Shown here: positions 1 through 9,153 of the stretch, in pieces
How the letters are laid out: every line of letters starts with the position of its first letter
How positions within the stretch are numbered: the stretch's first letter is position 1
NCBI RefSeq assembly: GCF_000784735.1
Contig: NZ_JSYG01000022.1
Location: forward strand, 150,415 to 214,414
Direction of reading: 5' to 3'
DNA length: 64,000 bases
Source: Dickeya undicola
GTDB taxonomy: Bacteria > Pseudomonadota > Gammaproteobacteria > Enterobacterales > Enterobacteriaceae
The notes under the pieces: model-generated
The model's input: only the letters and a program-made list of their open reading frames with translations
The model's database searches: none
Told to the model about the DNA's origin: nothing
Position numbers and translations under genes: made by a program

Positions 1-2915
1 CGATCGACTAAGGTGAGCAAATCGTTGCCATGGCTGTCACGGTACTGTTTTTCACCTTGACCACCAGAAGAAATCAGCCAGTGATTATCAATCATGTTGT
101 TTATCGACTGACTACTAACCTTGTCAGCACTAAGACCGTGGATCATCCGTTCGTTGTAGGCCATCTTATTCGCCAAACTGAACATTGGTTCAATACAACG
201 TCGATGTACCCATAGGGGAATACCAATCCAAACAGGTATATTCATCACCTCTAATTCACACCCCCATGAGTTAACGCGATCGGCAACCTGCTGTACCGAG
301 AGTAACGCTGGATTCCAGTCCCTGGCACGCTCCTTTAGAACATCTAAACAGAGTCGTTCAACCAAAGATGGTGATGTGGTAAACACCGGCTCGACCTGTA
401 GGGGATCACCCACTACCAATACTCGTTTAGCTCGCCAGATTGCTCCAACAGCTTGCTGTGGCGATGCCTGACCAGCCTCGTCAATCATCAGCCACCCTAA
501 TTCTTCGCTTTTCACTCCGTGGAACATACGCCCAATTGAAGCAAAGGTAGTTGACAGTACCGGTACAATCATAAATAGCGTTTGCCACCAACGGATAGGG
601 GATATCTTGGTGTGGGGGTGTGCAAGGAATGAATTAAACCCAAGAACAATAGATCTAAAACGGTTTATTCCTAATGCTTCATAGATCCAAGCTTGATGCA
701 GTTCCATCGCGGCGATAAATAACTCGGAGCGTTGACGGTTTATCTGTGCGTTTTGCCAGAATGCTGTGCGTTGCAATGCTGCATCATAAATGGGCTGGTT
801 GATATTAGGTAATGTGATATCAGAGAATTGATTCCGCAATGTTTGCAACTTGTCCAGATCATTTTTCCGCTGCTGAGTCATTTGGGTAATATCATGCTCT
901 ATAGCTCGCTTTTTCTCCTCAAGGTCACCACAATACTTGATCTGTTTAGCTACGTCTTGTGCACATTCGATTTGTAACCTTGTCAGCTTTAGTAGTTCAA
1001 GTTGTACTGTACGTAGCTTAGCCTGATACTCATTTACCCGCTTACGGCTTATCAGGCGAGTTAGCCAGCCAGGTGCCGTGCTTTCAACAATTTTTTGCTG
1101 TTGTTCTGCATGTCGAACTTGTTTTTCTACGACATCACGTTGTACCTCAGCACGTTTTAGCTTAGCAAGCTGTTCCTCATAGAGGCTTTGGGTTTGAGCC
1201 AATTCTAGTGATAAGGTGTCGAGCGAATCGTCAGACTGTTTTTCGAGTAGATGGGCAAAGGCGGCTAATTGCTGTTGTAGTATTTCTATCGCTTTCAAAC
1301 ACTCCAGAAATTTTCTTTTCGATTCTGCAAAAGAGAGTGGTGAATGATAGTGTTTCCAGCGCCACAAGCTGAGAAAATCCTCATCTTCAGGACGAGGATT
1401 TTCAGCGGGGGTTTTACGTAAAAAATGCTCGTCAATAAGTAATTTTTGCGCAAACTTAACCCGATTAGATTTTTTACCCAATGCAGCGGAAATCATGCCC
1501 CAACATTGCTTATCCTTTTCCAGAGGTTTAAAAAGATGATACTCACGCTCTTTTCCCTCACCATTCTTATCTTTTTTATGTTCACGCTTTGGCAGATATT
1601 CTGCCGCTATCTGATTTGCCGTTGGTGCTAAATAATTAAGTGAGCGAAACTCTTTAGCCAGCGATTTCTTTTGCGGTAGATCTTTCGAAATATTTTCCAC
1701 GGCCGAATTATTGGACGATGCAACAACCATTTCAAAACCGGTGAGCGCTTCTACGATAAAACCATCACTATCCAGAGTGTCATCAACCTTTTTGAAACGA
1801 GACAGTGCTTTAGCTCGCTCAACAACATTATGTGCGACCAAATCACGTAGCAACGTTGTTTTTCCCGTTCCCGGTGGACCATTGACGGAAAGCAATCCAC
1901 CTTCAGCCAGCTCTTTTACCGCTGTATTAATGACAAATTGCTGCATCAACGACATAGCGTGTTCTGGTTCGGTGGGCCAGCGGCCATGAGGCATACATGT
2001 TGGATGTAGTTTATCGATGATCGATTCGAGACCATCTTGTGAATACAGATCGGTGTTTCGTGGAGCATTGTCAGAAAGATAAGTTCTGAGAGCTTTACAA
2101 TCATTATTAAGTTGTAACGCCGCAATAATCTGTTCAATGTCCTCAAAAAAGAAACTGTTTAAGATAGGTAGCGCTAAACTTTTATCACTGTCACTAATTT
2201 CTTCTTCAATTTCATCCTCTTCTTCCGAGGACGCTTCTGTACACTCACTTTTCCCTTCAAACCAGTCAATTTGTAAAGCATATTCCCAGTTTGGTTTAAA
2301 ATCTGCCCACTCCACTAAATGTGTAGCTAATAATGTTAAAATATCATCAGCTTTCATTACGCCAGGACCATTCTCACGTTCTGGTTTTAACGTAGAGCTG
2401 AAATTCCTGAGTGTGCTGGCGAGTCTCTGGCACGCTTCAGAAAAAAACTTAGCGTTAAGGGCCTGAAAGCGCTCTTCTTGTAAATGTCCAAGTGCCCAAG
2501 GAAGAGAACTTACAGACAGTTTATCCAACGCCGGTACGCCTTCCGAATTCAGTTGAACTTTAGCAAAACAGGTGATCCCTTCCTGATCCAGCCGTTGCTC
2601 TTGTTCTTCTGCATCATGCCCTTTATCTGGCCCAAACACACTTTGGGTGATGGTGTTGGCTATCCCTTTATCAAACAGGCCGATATGGATGCAGTATGAC
2701 ACTTTTTTGGGGATACGATGTAACTCACGCAGATCAGCAGAAAGCCAGGGCAAGTAGTTATCACCATTCTGGATGAGCTTGCTAAGTGGTATTCGTAAGC
2801 TATTCTTTTTTTCTTCAAGCGTATAAGGTTGGAAAAATTCTATACGCTGCCAGGCTCGGAGAATATTATTTGATAGAGACGTCTTAGCCATCATAGCTCT
2901 TTGATTATTATCCAT
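1..2915 (-). CDS. Large SF1 (Upf1/Dna2-like) helicase, C-terminus beyond the window edge
   Basis: An open frame of at least 971 codons runs from an ATG at 2915 off the left edge. It contains a Walker A motif GPPGTGKTTLLRDLV (about residues 346-360), a motif II DEAGQAS (D at about 812) and motif III GDPLQVEP (about 837), the order and spelling of superfamily 1 helicases of the Upf1/Dna2 type. Between motifs I and II lies an insertion of over 400 residues that includes a long charged, Gln/Glu/Lys-rich stretch (about 525-690) likely to form a coiled coil. The first 340 residues are not recognised. Helicase motifs IV-VI and any C-terminal nuclease domain fall outside the window. It is followed on the same strand by a DNA-modification-dependent HNH endonuclease, so a role in anti-phage defence is plausible but is inference. 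Confidence 0.8.
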   Translation of the reverse strand, partial: MDNNQRAMMAKTSLSNNILRAWQRIEFFQPYTLEEKKNSLRIPLSKLIQNGDNYLPWLSADLRELHRIPKKVSYCIHIGLFDKGIANTITQSVFGPDKGHDAEEQEQRLDQEGITCFAKVQLNSEGVPALDKLSVSSLPWALGHLQEERFQALNAKFFSEACQRLASTLRNFSSTLKPERENGPGVMKADDILTLLATHLVEWADFKPNWEYALQIDWFEGKSECTEASSEEEDEIEEEISDSDKSLALPILNSFFFEDIEQIIAALQLNNDCKALRTYLSDNAPRNTDLYSQDGLESIIDKLHPTCMPHGRWPTEPEHAMSLMQQFVINTAVKELAEGGLLSVNGPPGTGKTTLLRDLVAHNVVERAKALSRFKKVDDTLDSDGFIVEALTGFEMVVASSNNSAVENISKDLPQKKSLAKEFRSLNYLAPTANQIAAEYLPKREHKKDKNGEGKEREYHLFKPLEKDKQCWGMISAALGKKSNRVKFAQKLLIDEHFLRKTPAENPRPEDEDFLSLWRWKHYHSPLSFAESKRKFLECLKAIEILQQQLAAFAHLLEKQSDDSLDTLSLELAQTQSLYEEQLAKLKRAEVQRDVVEKQVRHAEQQQKIVESTAPGWLTRLISRKRVNEYQAKLRTVQLELLKLTRLQIECAQDVAKQIKYCGDLEEKKRAIEHDITQMTQQRKNDLDKLQTLRNQFSDITLPNINQPIYDAALQRTAFWQNAQINRQRSELFIAAMELHQAWIYEALGINRFRSIVLGFNSFLAHPHTKISPIRWWQTLFMIVPVLSTTFASIGRMFHGVKSEELGWLMIDEAGQASPQQAVGAIWRAKRVLVVGDPLQVEPVFTTSPSLVERLCLDVLKERARDWNPALLSVQQVADRVNSWGCELEVMNIPVWIGIPLWVHRRCIEPMFSLANKMAYNERMIHGLSADKVSSQSINNMIDNHWLISSGGQGEKQYRDSHGNDLLTLVD

Positions 2916-3084
2916 GTAAATCAATCAAAAATAAGGTGTTTTGCGTGACATGCTTTTATGTGTAAATATTTTAATGCTAATTAATGCTTCCTTTTTTGAA
3001 GAAGCTGAAAAACTAAACTTACTTGTTGCTGCAGTAATCTTTTGATTTTATTTGATCAGCATTATCTTCCCTCTCGATATGAAA

Positions 3085-3960
3085 TTAAACACCTTTAAAC
3101 ACTTGCCCCCGATGCCATTCCACAAACTGTTCCAGCGGGTAATATTCCCGCTTTTTGGGCATAAAAAGCGGTTTTCCTTCAAAATCCCAGAATAGGCGTT
3201 CAACAATCTTGCTGCCGTTAACACCGTCAGAAACCATCAATTTCATTTCGTCAGTAATACCGATAACACCGATATCAAATGCGGAATGGTGTACCGAGCA
3301 TAAGGCCAGCCCATTGGTTACGGTACAAGGGCCACCGTATTGCTTCCATTTGATGTGTGCGGCTTCCAGACCAACCGGTGTTGTATCGTGGCGTAAATCA
3401 TAGCCGCATACCGCACAGCGGTATTGATACGCACGTAACACTGCCTGACGAAAATGGGGATCGCGGGATTGTCTGACATCCTCTATCGACAGTTCCAGAC
3501 GGCTGGCAATCACGGCCTGGACACTTTCAGGAAAATGTTCACTTAAAATCTGTTGGGCCAGTTTCTCAATGAGCCGTGGCTGTTTTTTTAATAGTTGATA
3601 GCTGACTTCATCAAAACCACCCATGACATCATGTTGAATAAGCTCACGGTTCGGCGGTTCTTTACTACCTTTCTGTGGTGAGCAACGATCATCATTCTGT
3701 AATTCCCAGAAACCATCGCCTCGTAGCCGCCAAAATGGCATCTCCGGGTAATGAGTGCGCCGCTGAGGCCCGAAGCTGTTCAGCAGAGTCAAAAGGTTAG
3801 GGCGAATTTCATTGCCGTAATGAAACAGGCGCGGATGCCCTTGTTGATAGGCTGACAGTACGTAAAGCAGCAACAGCGGCTTATGTGGCGCACGCTGGTC
3901 GCCTTTACGCCACATAGACATGTGAGTAATTGCTGTTTGAAGGGCTTGAGCGGATGACAT
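3085..3960 (-). CDS. HNH endonuclease of the phosphorothioated-DNA-dependent (type IV, ScoMcrA/SprMcrA-like) restriction family
   Basis: The N-terminal half carries the sequence MSMWRKGDQRAPHKPLLLLY followed by a PxLLTLLNSFGP region and FWRLRGDGFWEL, which I recognise as the sulfur-binding domain (SBD) of enzymes that bind phosphorothioate-modified DNA. The C-terminal half is an HNH nuclease with two CxxC/CxxH zinc ligands (CAVCGYD and CSVHH) and the catalytic segment GLEAAHIKW. Family knowledge: such proteins cut DNA whose backbone carries Dnd-type sulfur. The frame is open to a TTG at 4038; I prefer the ATG at 3960 (291 residues) because the SBD begins soon after it, but there is no strong ribosome site in front of it. 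No dnd modification genes are visible. It probably acts as a stand-alone type IV restriction enzyme against modified incoming DNA. Confidence 0.8.
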   Translation of the reverse strand: MSSAQALQTAITHMSMWRKGDQRAPHKPLLLLYVLSAYQQGHPRLFHYGNEIRPNLLTLLNSFGPQRRTHYPEMPFWRLRGDGFWELQNDDRCSPQKGSKEPPNRELIQHDVMGGFDEVSYQLLKKQPRLIEKLAQQILSEHFPESVQAVIASRLELSIEDVRQSRDPHFRQAVLRAYQYRCAVCGYDLRHDTTPVGLEAAHIKWKQYGGPCTVTNGLALCSVHHSAFDIGVIGITDEMKLMVSDGVNGSKIVERLFWDFEGKPLFMPKKREYYPLEQFVEWHRGQVFKGV

Positions 3961-4164
3961 CTCTACATGATGGCAGGGAATATTTACTGCGATTTTGCTC
4001 GCAAACTCAGCAATATTCAAGGTATTCAGCCAATCCAACCAGAAAAGGACAACGTGCCTGCCTTGGGAAATACATCAGCCAGTAAACGTTTTACAATCAG
4101 ATTGTTATCACCCGATAGAGACAATACGGGTTATGCGTCCGGCAAAACTGTGCATCAAAATTAT

Positions 4165-4416
4165 TCACCGCCTAATCAGGTTCCCTTCCTCTTTCGTTAT
4201 TCGACGCCCTGCCACCAACATCGCTGTAAGGATAATGAACAGATGCCCCTCGGCGGAATCCAGCAGGTACTGGTTGTAAGGGTTATGAACCCGTTCTCCG
4301 GTTTCCGGGTTGTCATACTCGGAGCCGCCTGCGTCGTTTCCCAACCAGGGCGCATGCTGTATCTTTTTCAGTGCCGTCATCAGAAAAGCTGTGCGCAGCC
4401 CATCGATGTATTGCAT
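4165..4416 (-). CDS. Small hypothetical protein (83 aa)
   Basis: An 83-codon frame begins with ATG at 4416, preceded at a reasonable distance by a GGGGAAA purine stretch. The protein (MQYIDGLRTAFLMTAL at the N-terminus) has one mildly hydrophobic segment near its C-terminal third (LFIILTAMLVAG) and a basic tail. I do not recognise a family. It lies between the HNH endonuclease and the XRE regulator on the same strand as both, so it may be a small accessory gene. The ORF could also be chance; the plausible ribosome site and protein-like composition are the only support. Confidence 0.35.
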   Translation of the reverse strand: MQYIDGLRTAFLMTALKKIQHAPWLGNDAGGSEYDNPETGERVHNPYNQYLLDSAEGHLFIILTAMLVAGRRITKEEGNLIRR

Positions 4417-4422
4417 TCGCAA

Positions 4423-4820
4423 AAGTTTCCCCGCCCGGCGACATCATGCATAGACTATCTCATCCAACCCGCCGCGCAGGCGTTCTTCCGCTCGGTTAGG
4501 TATCAGTACTGGGGTGTCCCTTAGAGGATGCGCGTGAATGGGTAGAGTGTTTTACCGGGTGGTCAACGGTACCGAGGTGAAGATCGTGCGCTGCTGAAAA
4601 ATCGGGAAGAGGTGTATCAAAAAACAAAAGCGCAACACTCAGAACGCTGGTCAGGCAGGACAAGGAAAGGGTAGCCGACAGACGAGGTCATGCTGAATCC
4701 AGAACGGAAAAAAACAGACAGCCTAAATCAACTGGGGCGCTAACTATCTTGACACCTTACCGATACCGAGCAACAGTATTTTAGGTAATGCTCAGGGGGT
4801 GGAACTAGTAAAGAGGCAGC
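4423..4820. other. Intergenic stretch, about 400 bp, nothing recognised
   Basis: Between the small hypothetical gene and the XRE regulator I see no convincing coding frame, repeat or RNA gene. Open frames here are short and show no recognisable protein. Confidence 0.4.
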
Positions 4821-5159
4821 TTAACGCCCATGTTCCAGCCAGAAAGCTGCACCAAACACCGCATCAGGATGTACTTTTTTATGATAATGATATTGCAGGA
4901 TAATTAGTGCCAACTCTTCATCTCTTGCATAGAAGTAAGCTTCGGGGACATCGAGAACCGCAGCAAACTGACAGACCAGACCAAAGTCTGGCTCATTGAC
5001 TTCCCTTTCATACTGGCTGATACGCGAACTGGCGGTTTCTTCATCCAGACCGGCCCGACATCCAAGCTCAAGCTGCGTTAAGCCTGCGTTGACTCTGGCC
5101 AGTTTCAGTCGTTTCCCAATCACGGCGATATCCAATTCATCTAAATGGCATGATGGCAT
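4821..5159 (-). CDS. XRE-family transcriptional regulator (112 aa)
   Basis: Residues about 11-68 form a Cro/CI-type helix-turn-helix: IGKRLKLARVNAGLTQLELG, then SRISQYEREVNEPDF and FAAVLDVPEAYFYARD, matching the spacing of the HTH_XRE domain. The remaining tail is short and has no visible sensor or protease domain. It starts at ATG 5159 and is transcribed away from a Ner-like gene that begins at 5299, so the two share a 139-bp AT-rich control region with dyad repeats (5204-5262). By analogy with divergent repressor pairs of phages and integrative elements it probably represses its own and the divergent promoter. A comparable XRE/Ner arrangement occurs again at 30807-31388. Confidence 0.85.
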   Translation of the reverse strand: MPSCHLDELDIAVIGKRLKLARVNAGLTQLELGCRAGLDEETASSRISQYEREVNEPDFGLVCQFAAVLDVPEAYFYARDEELALIILQYHYHKKVHPDAVFGAAFWLEHGR

Positions 5160-5203
5160 TATCTCTGCCGCTAACGGTTCTTTCTTAAAGATTATTTTTC
5201 ACA

Positions 5204-5262
5204 AATAAAGTTAAACTTTATTTTTGGTTGATATTTAATCTTAAAATAAACTATCCTTTATT
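5204..5262. promoter_or_regulatory. Paired dyad operators between divergent XRE and Ner-like genes
   Basis: A perfect 9-1-9 palindrome, AATAAAGTT-A-AACTTTATT, occupies 5204-5222. A second, imperfect copy of the same outline (AATAAACTATCCTTTATT) occupies 5245-5262. Both lie in the gap between the two regulator genes. They are the expected form of operators for the XRE repressor; which protein binds is inference. Confidence 0.55.
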
Positions 5263-5298
5263 ATGGAAAGTAACTCTTTATCTTGAGAGGTGCAGTGA

Positions 5299-5604
5299 AT
5301 GAGCTCTATTCAAAGGCATGGCTTGGCTGACTGGCATTCTGCCGACATTATTGCCGGGCTTCACAAACGGGGAACCACAATGGCTGCTGTGTCGCGGGCG
5401 GCGGGGCTGAATTCCTCCACACTGGGTAATGCGCTTAATCGTCCGTGGCCTAAAGGGGAGCAACTGATTGCTGATGCACTGGGGGTGCCAGCCTATGAGA
5501 TTTGGCCGAGCCGTTATTTTGACGAACAGGGGCGGCTAATCCCACGCGTTCCCCGTTCTCGGCTCCGGTCTGAACAGGAAGAATCCCCCGCGCCCGATAG
5601 TTAG
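5299..5604 (+). CDS. Ner/Nlp-family (phage Mu Ner-like) DNA-binding regulator, 101 aa
   Basis: The segment DWHSADIIAGLHKRGTTMAA, then LGNALNRPWPKGEQLIADAL and PAYEIWPSRYF, is the signature of the Ner/Nlp/SfsB family of lambda-repressor-like DNA-binding proteins, which includes phage Mu Ner. The start ATG at 5299 has a GAGAGG ribosome site eight bases upstream. The last 25 residues (Arg/Pro/Glu-rich) extend beyond the family core. It is divergent from the XRE gene at 4821-5159 and has a paralogue at 31143-31388 with the same core. Probably an early regulator of the mobile element that brought in the neighbouring trb genes; the target is unknown. Confidence 0.8.
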   Translation: MSSIQRHGLADWHSADIIAGLHKRGTTMAAVSRAAGLNSSTLGNALNRPWPKGEQLIADALGVPAYEIWPSRYFDEQGRLIPRVPRSRLRSEQEESPAPDS

Positions 5605-5780
5605 CCGTATCTGTGTCCATCAGGGTAAGCAGGGGCAGCTATAAGAATGCCCTGATAATGCCTGAATCGTCTTGTCAGTGTGAGTTCTGTTCAACTTTGT
5701 GCTAACGCGCTCTCCTACACTCAGTATTCCGTGGCCCGATGCCGGGCCACCTGTTCGATGATGAGATGTAGGTATCGGGT

Positions 5781-6695
5781 ATGGAGCTTCGCCATCTTCG
5801 TTACTTTCGGGCGGTTGCAGAAGAACTGCACTTTGCCCGGGCGGCGGAACGGCTGCATATTGAGCAGTCACCGTTGTCCCGTGCCATCAAGGAACTGGAA
5901 GACGAGCTGGGGGTGAAACTGTTTGTGCGCACCACCCGCAGTACCCGGCTGACTCGCACCGGTAAGTTGTTTTTGGACCATGTCGCCCGGGTGTTCGCGG
6001 TGTTGCAACAGGCACGCGACAGCGTGCAGTCCGTGGCCAACGGTTACCATGATCAGTTGCGCATTGCGCTGTCAGACGGCATTACCCCTGTGCGCTTGTC
6101 AACCTTGCTGGCGCTGTGCCGCCAGGAAGAACCCGAGGTGGATATTCGCCTGTTTGAAATGCCGCTCTTTCAGCAAATTCAGGGATTGCAGGATGAACTG
6201 TACGATGTGGGTTTTGCCTTGTCTGATGCAGTGGGCGAGCATATCACTGCTGAGCCGGTCTGGGCCGAACCATTAATGGTGGCCGTTCCTGCCCGACATC
6301 CTTTGCTGGCCTATAGCCAGATCCCGTTGGACGAAGTGCTGCGTTACCCGTTGGTGTTGTGTGACCCGAGAATGTGTGAAGGGCATGCTCGTCAGGTGGC
6401 GCGGGTTTTGCGTTGTTCTGCGCAGGAGCCGTTGATTGTCGAACAGGTTATCTCGTTCGACCTGATGATGACCCTGGTTTCCGCCGGGTTTGCACTGGGG
6501 TTGGCTGATGTTTCTCATATTGCGGCTAGCCGGGCTTTTGGAGTGGTGGCTCGCCCACTAGCTGGGAAAACCCCCATGATGACCACCTATCTGTTGCGCC
6601 ATGCCGGAGATCCGCCAGAAACGGTGGCTCGCTTTATCGAGCGGCTTGACGCGCTGGCGTGGGCGGACGATAACTCGCCTGATGCCATCACCTGA
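5781..6695 (+). CDS. LysR-type transcriptional regulator heading the trb cluster
   Basis: 304 residues, the usual LTTR length. Residues 1-60 are the winged HTH (MELRHLRYFRAVAEELHFAR, then RLHIEQSPLSRAIKELEDELG), followed by a linker helix and a substrate-binding domain resembling the BenM/CatM group (LSDGITPVRLSTLLALC, then AGFALGLADVSHIAA). It is transcribed in the same direction as the trb genes with only 24 bp to the next start. LysR genes are often found at the head of traG-trb clusters in proteobacterial elements, so it may control conjugation genes; the inducer is unknown. Confidence 0.85.
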   Translation: MELRHLRYFRAVAEELHFARAAERLHIEQSPLSRAIKELEDELGVKLFVRTTRSTRLTRTGKLFLDHVARVFAVLQQARDSVQSVANGYHDQLRIALSDGITPVRLSTLLALCRQEEPEVDIRLFEMPLFQQIQGLQDELYDVGFALSDAVGEHITAEPVWAEPLMVAVPARHPLLAYSQIPLDEVLRYPLVLCDPRMCEGHARQVARVLRCSAQEPLIVEQVISFDLMMTLVSAGFALGLADVSHIAASRAFGVVARPLAGKTPMMTTYLLRHAGDPPETVARFIERLDALAWADDNSPDAIT

Positions 6696-6719
6696 TTCGA
6701 CGACTATCGGAGGATCCTC

Positions 6720-6980
6720 ATGCGTAATCTTATGTTTTCATTCCGTGTTTTCTTATGCATCGTGCTGTGGTGTATCGGCAGTGGCGCCGTACCGGCAACG
6801 GAGACGGTAGAGTCATTACTGGCTAACCCCAAGCGATTAAAGGAACTACGCCAGCAGTGCCATGACGACTGGGAGCGCGTGGGGAATGTGTTGTGCAATC
6901 GCGTCGGGCATGCCACCACCAAACAGTTTCTGGGGACGGGAACCCCCTACACGCCACCAAAAACGCCGCCCAAATTCTGA
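6720..6980 (+). CDS. Small exported protein, EexN/entry-exclusion-like (86 aa)
   Basis: The protein has an N-terminal hydrophobic signal (FRVFLCIVLWCIGSGAVPA) with likely cleavage after the Ala-rich end, then TVESLLANPKRLKELRQQC and a second Cys (VLCNRV), a pattern reminiscent of EexN-type entry-exclusion proteins of conjugative elements. A clear lipobox is not seen. Its C-terminus, KQFLGTGTPYTPPK, repeats almost exactly a motif at the end of TrbJ in this cluster (RRFLGTGTPYTPQP). The position directly before traG fits a mating-pair accessory role. The family assignment is tentative. Confidence 0.55.
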   Translation: MRNLMFSFRVFLCIVLWCIGSGAVPATETVESLLANPKRLKELRQQCHDDWERVGNVLCNRVGHATTKQFLGTGTPYTPPKTPPKF

Positions 6981-7197
6981 GTCGTCGCCATCATCACAAA
7001 AATCACTCCCGGCACCCGCTACGCCCGGTTACGTCATAGCGGGTTGCACTGTGCTCACGTTCTCCCCTGTACGCATTGTGACTTTTTGCTCCCTGATTGA
7101 GTCGGTAACGGTCTTTGCACTGGGCTGAACCCGCACCGATGCTCTCTCGCAGGCGGCACAACCGTTGTGCGGTCTTGAGGGCGAGAAGGGGGCGGCA

Positions 7198-9153
7198 ATG
7201 CAGGGGCAGGGCATACTGGTAGGGCAGGTTGCGGTGGTGTTCAGTGTCGTTGTCGCCGGTGTGTGGTACGCCACGCAATGGACCGCGGCAGCGCTGGGGT
7301 ATTCCCCGCGCCTGGGCACCCCGTGGTTCGAGGGCATTGGCGTTCCCGTTTATCCCCCGTGGCGGCTGTTTGAATGGTGGTTTCTGTTTGGCGGGTATGC
7401 GCCGCGTATCTTTGATATCGGTGGTGCCATCGCGGGCGGCGGCAGTTTGCTGGCCTCAATGGTGGCGATGACACTGTCGGTGTGGCGCGCCCGCGCGTCC
7501 CGGCATGTCACGACCTACGGTTCGGCACGCTGGGCAAGGACACAGGATATTCGTCGGGCGGGGTTGTACCGGCCGTCGGGGCTGTTCCTCGGGCTGCATA
7601 ACGGGCAATACCTGCGTCATGAGGGGCCTGAGCATGTGCTGGCGTTTGCCCCCACTCGTTCGGGGAAAGGCGTCGGGCTGGTGGTGCCCACACTGCTGAG
7701 CTGGTCAGCCTCCGTCGTGGTGCACGATATCAAAGGCGAGAACTGGCAACTGACGGCAGGCTGGCGCGCCCGTTTCAGCCACTGTCTGCTGTTCAACCCG
7801 ACCGACACCCGCTCGGCGGCTTACAATCCGTTGCTGGAGGTGCGGCGTGGTGCGCATGAAGTGCGCGACGTGCAGAATATCGCCGATATTCTGGTAGACC
7901 CAGAAGGGGCGCTGGAGCGGCGCAACCACTGGGAAAAAACCAGCCATGCGCTGCTGGTAGGGGCCATTCTGCATGTGCTTTATGCACAGGAAGACAAGAC
8001 CCTGCGCGGCGTCGCCAATTTTCTCTCTGATCCAGACTGTCCGTTTGAGATCACGCTGTATCGGATGATGACCACGGCACATCTGGGCGATGCGCCGCAC
8101 CCGGTGATTGCCTCGGCGGCCCGCGAGGTCCTCAACAAATCCGATAACGAACGCTCCGGCGTCCTGTCCACCGCCATGTCCTTTCTGGGGCTGTACCGCG
8201 ACCCGACCGTGGCGGCGGTGACCTCGCGGTGTGACTGGCGCATCGCCGACTTGATCGCGGCCCGTCATCCGGTGTCGCTGTATCTGGTGGTGCCACCATC
8301 GGATATCAGCCGCACCAAACCGTTGATTCGGCTGATCCTCAACCAGATTGGCCGCCGGTTGACGGAGTCGCTGGAGGACGCTGACGGCATCATCCGGCGG
8401 CATACCTTGCTGCTGATGCTGGACGAGTTCCCGGCGCTGGGGCGGCTGGATTTTTTCGAATCGGCGCTGGCGTTTATGGCCGGTTACGGTCTGCGCGCGT
8501 TTCTGATTGCCCAGTCGCTTAACCAGATTGACAAGGCCTACGGCCCGAACCACGCGATTCTGGACAACTGCCATGTGCGGGTGGCCTTTGCCACCAACGA
8601 CGAGCGCACGGCTAAACGCATTTCCGACACGCTGGGCACCGCCACGGAGCTGCGCGCCCAGCGCAACTATGCCGGTCATCGGCTGGCCCCCTGGCTGGGG
8701 CACCTGATGATTGCGCGTCAGGAATCGGCCCGGCCATTACTGACACCTGGCGAGGTGATGCAGTTGCCCGCCAGTGACGCCATTGTGATGGTGGGCAGCC
8801 AGCCGCCGATCCGCGCCAAAAAGATGCGCTACTTCGCGGATGCCAACTTTCAGTCGCGTGTCCTCCCGCCGCCGTCGCTGACAGACGGTCATTACACCGA
8901 TGTGCCTGAACCCAGATCGGATGACTGGCGCGATCTGCGCCTTCCGGCGGTGCCGGTGCCACCTGGGATGACCGGACTGGCTGACCCTGACGATGACGGG
9001 GAAGGGCACCCGTCAGCCGGACAAGGCGACATCACTGTCCCCATGCCGGCGTCGGTGGCACCGGCCAGCGATCTGTCGTGGCTGGCGGATGACACGGTGA
9101 ACCGGTTCCCTACACGGTCCGCGCCGGTTCCGGATAGGGGAGAAGCACCATGA
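7198..9153 (+). CDS. traG: TraG/VirD4-type conjugation coupling protein
   Basis: A 651-residue coupling ATPase that would link a relaxase-DNA complex to the type IV secretion channel at the inner membrane. Two N-terminal hydrophobic segments (about 5-25 and 75-100) anchor it; the Walker A APTRSGKGVGL is at about 151-161 and the Walker B LLLMLDEFPALG around 404-415, followed by the FLIAQSLNQI segment typical of this family. The start is placed at ATG 7198, behind an AAGGGGGCGG stretch, rather than at an upstream TTG. The Pro/Asp-rich C-terminal tail is normal for TraG. Its last codons overlap the next gene by 4 bp, starting an unbroken chain of overlapping genes down to trbI. Confidence 0.95.
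   Translation: MQGQGILVGQVAVVFSVVVAGVWYATQWTAAALGYSPRLGTPWFEGIGVPVYPPWRLFEWWFLFGGYAPRIFDIGGAIAGGGSLLASMVAMTLSVWRARASRHVTTYGSARWARTQDIRRAGLYRPSGLFLGLHNGQYLRHEGPEHVLAFAPTRSGKGVGLVVPTLLSWSASVVVHDIKGENWQLTAGWRARFSHCLLFNPTDTRSAAYNPLLEVRRGAHEVRDVQNIADILVDPEGALERRNHWEKTSHALLVGAILHVLYAQEDKTLRGVANFLSDPDCPFEITLYRMMTTAHLGDAPHPVIASAAREVLNKSDNERSGVLSTAMSFLGLYRDPTVAAVTSRCDWRIADLIAARHPVSLYLVVPPSDISRTKPLIRLILNQIGRRLTESLEDADGIIRRHTLLLMLDEFPALGRLDFFESALAFMAGYGLRAFLIAQSLNQIDKAYGPNHAILDNCHVRVAFATNDERTAKRISDTLGTATELRAQRNYAGHRLAPWLGHLMIARQESARPLLTPGEVMQLPASDAIVMVGSQPPIRAKKMRYFADANFQSRVLPPPSLTDGHYTDVPEPRSDDWRDLRLPAVPVPPGMTGLADPDDDGEGHPSAGQGDITVPMPASVAPASDLSWLADDTVNRFPTRSAPVPDRGEAP

Noticed and set aside
7705..8703. 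A 332-codon minus-strand frame inside traG
   Set aside because: Shadow of the TraG P-loop region; no recognisable protein.
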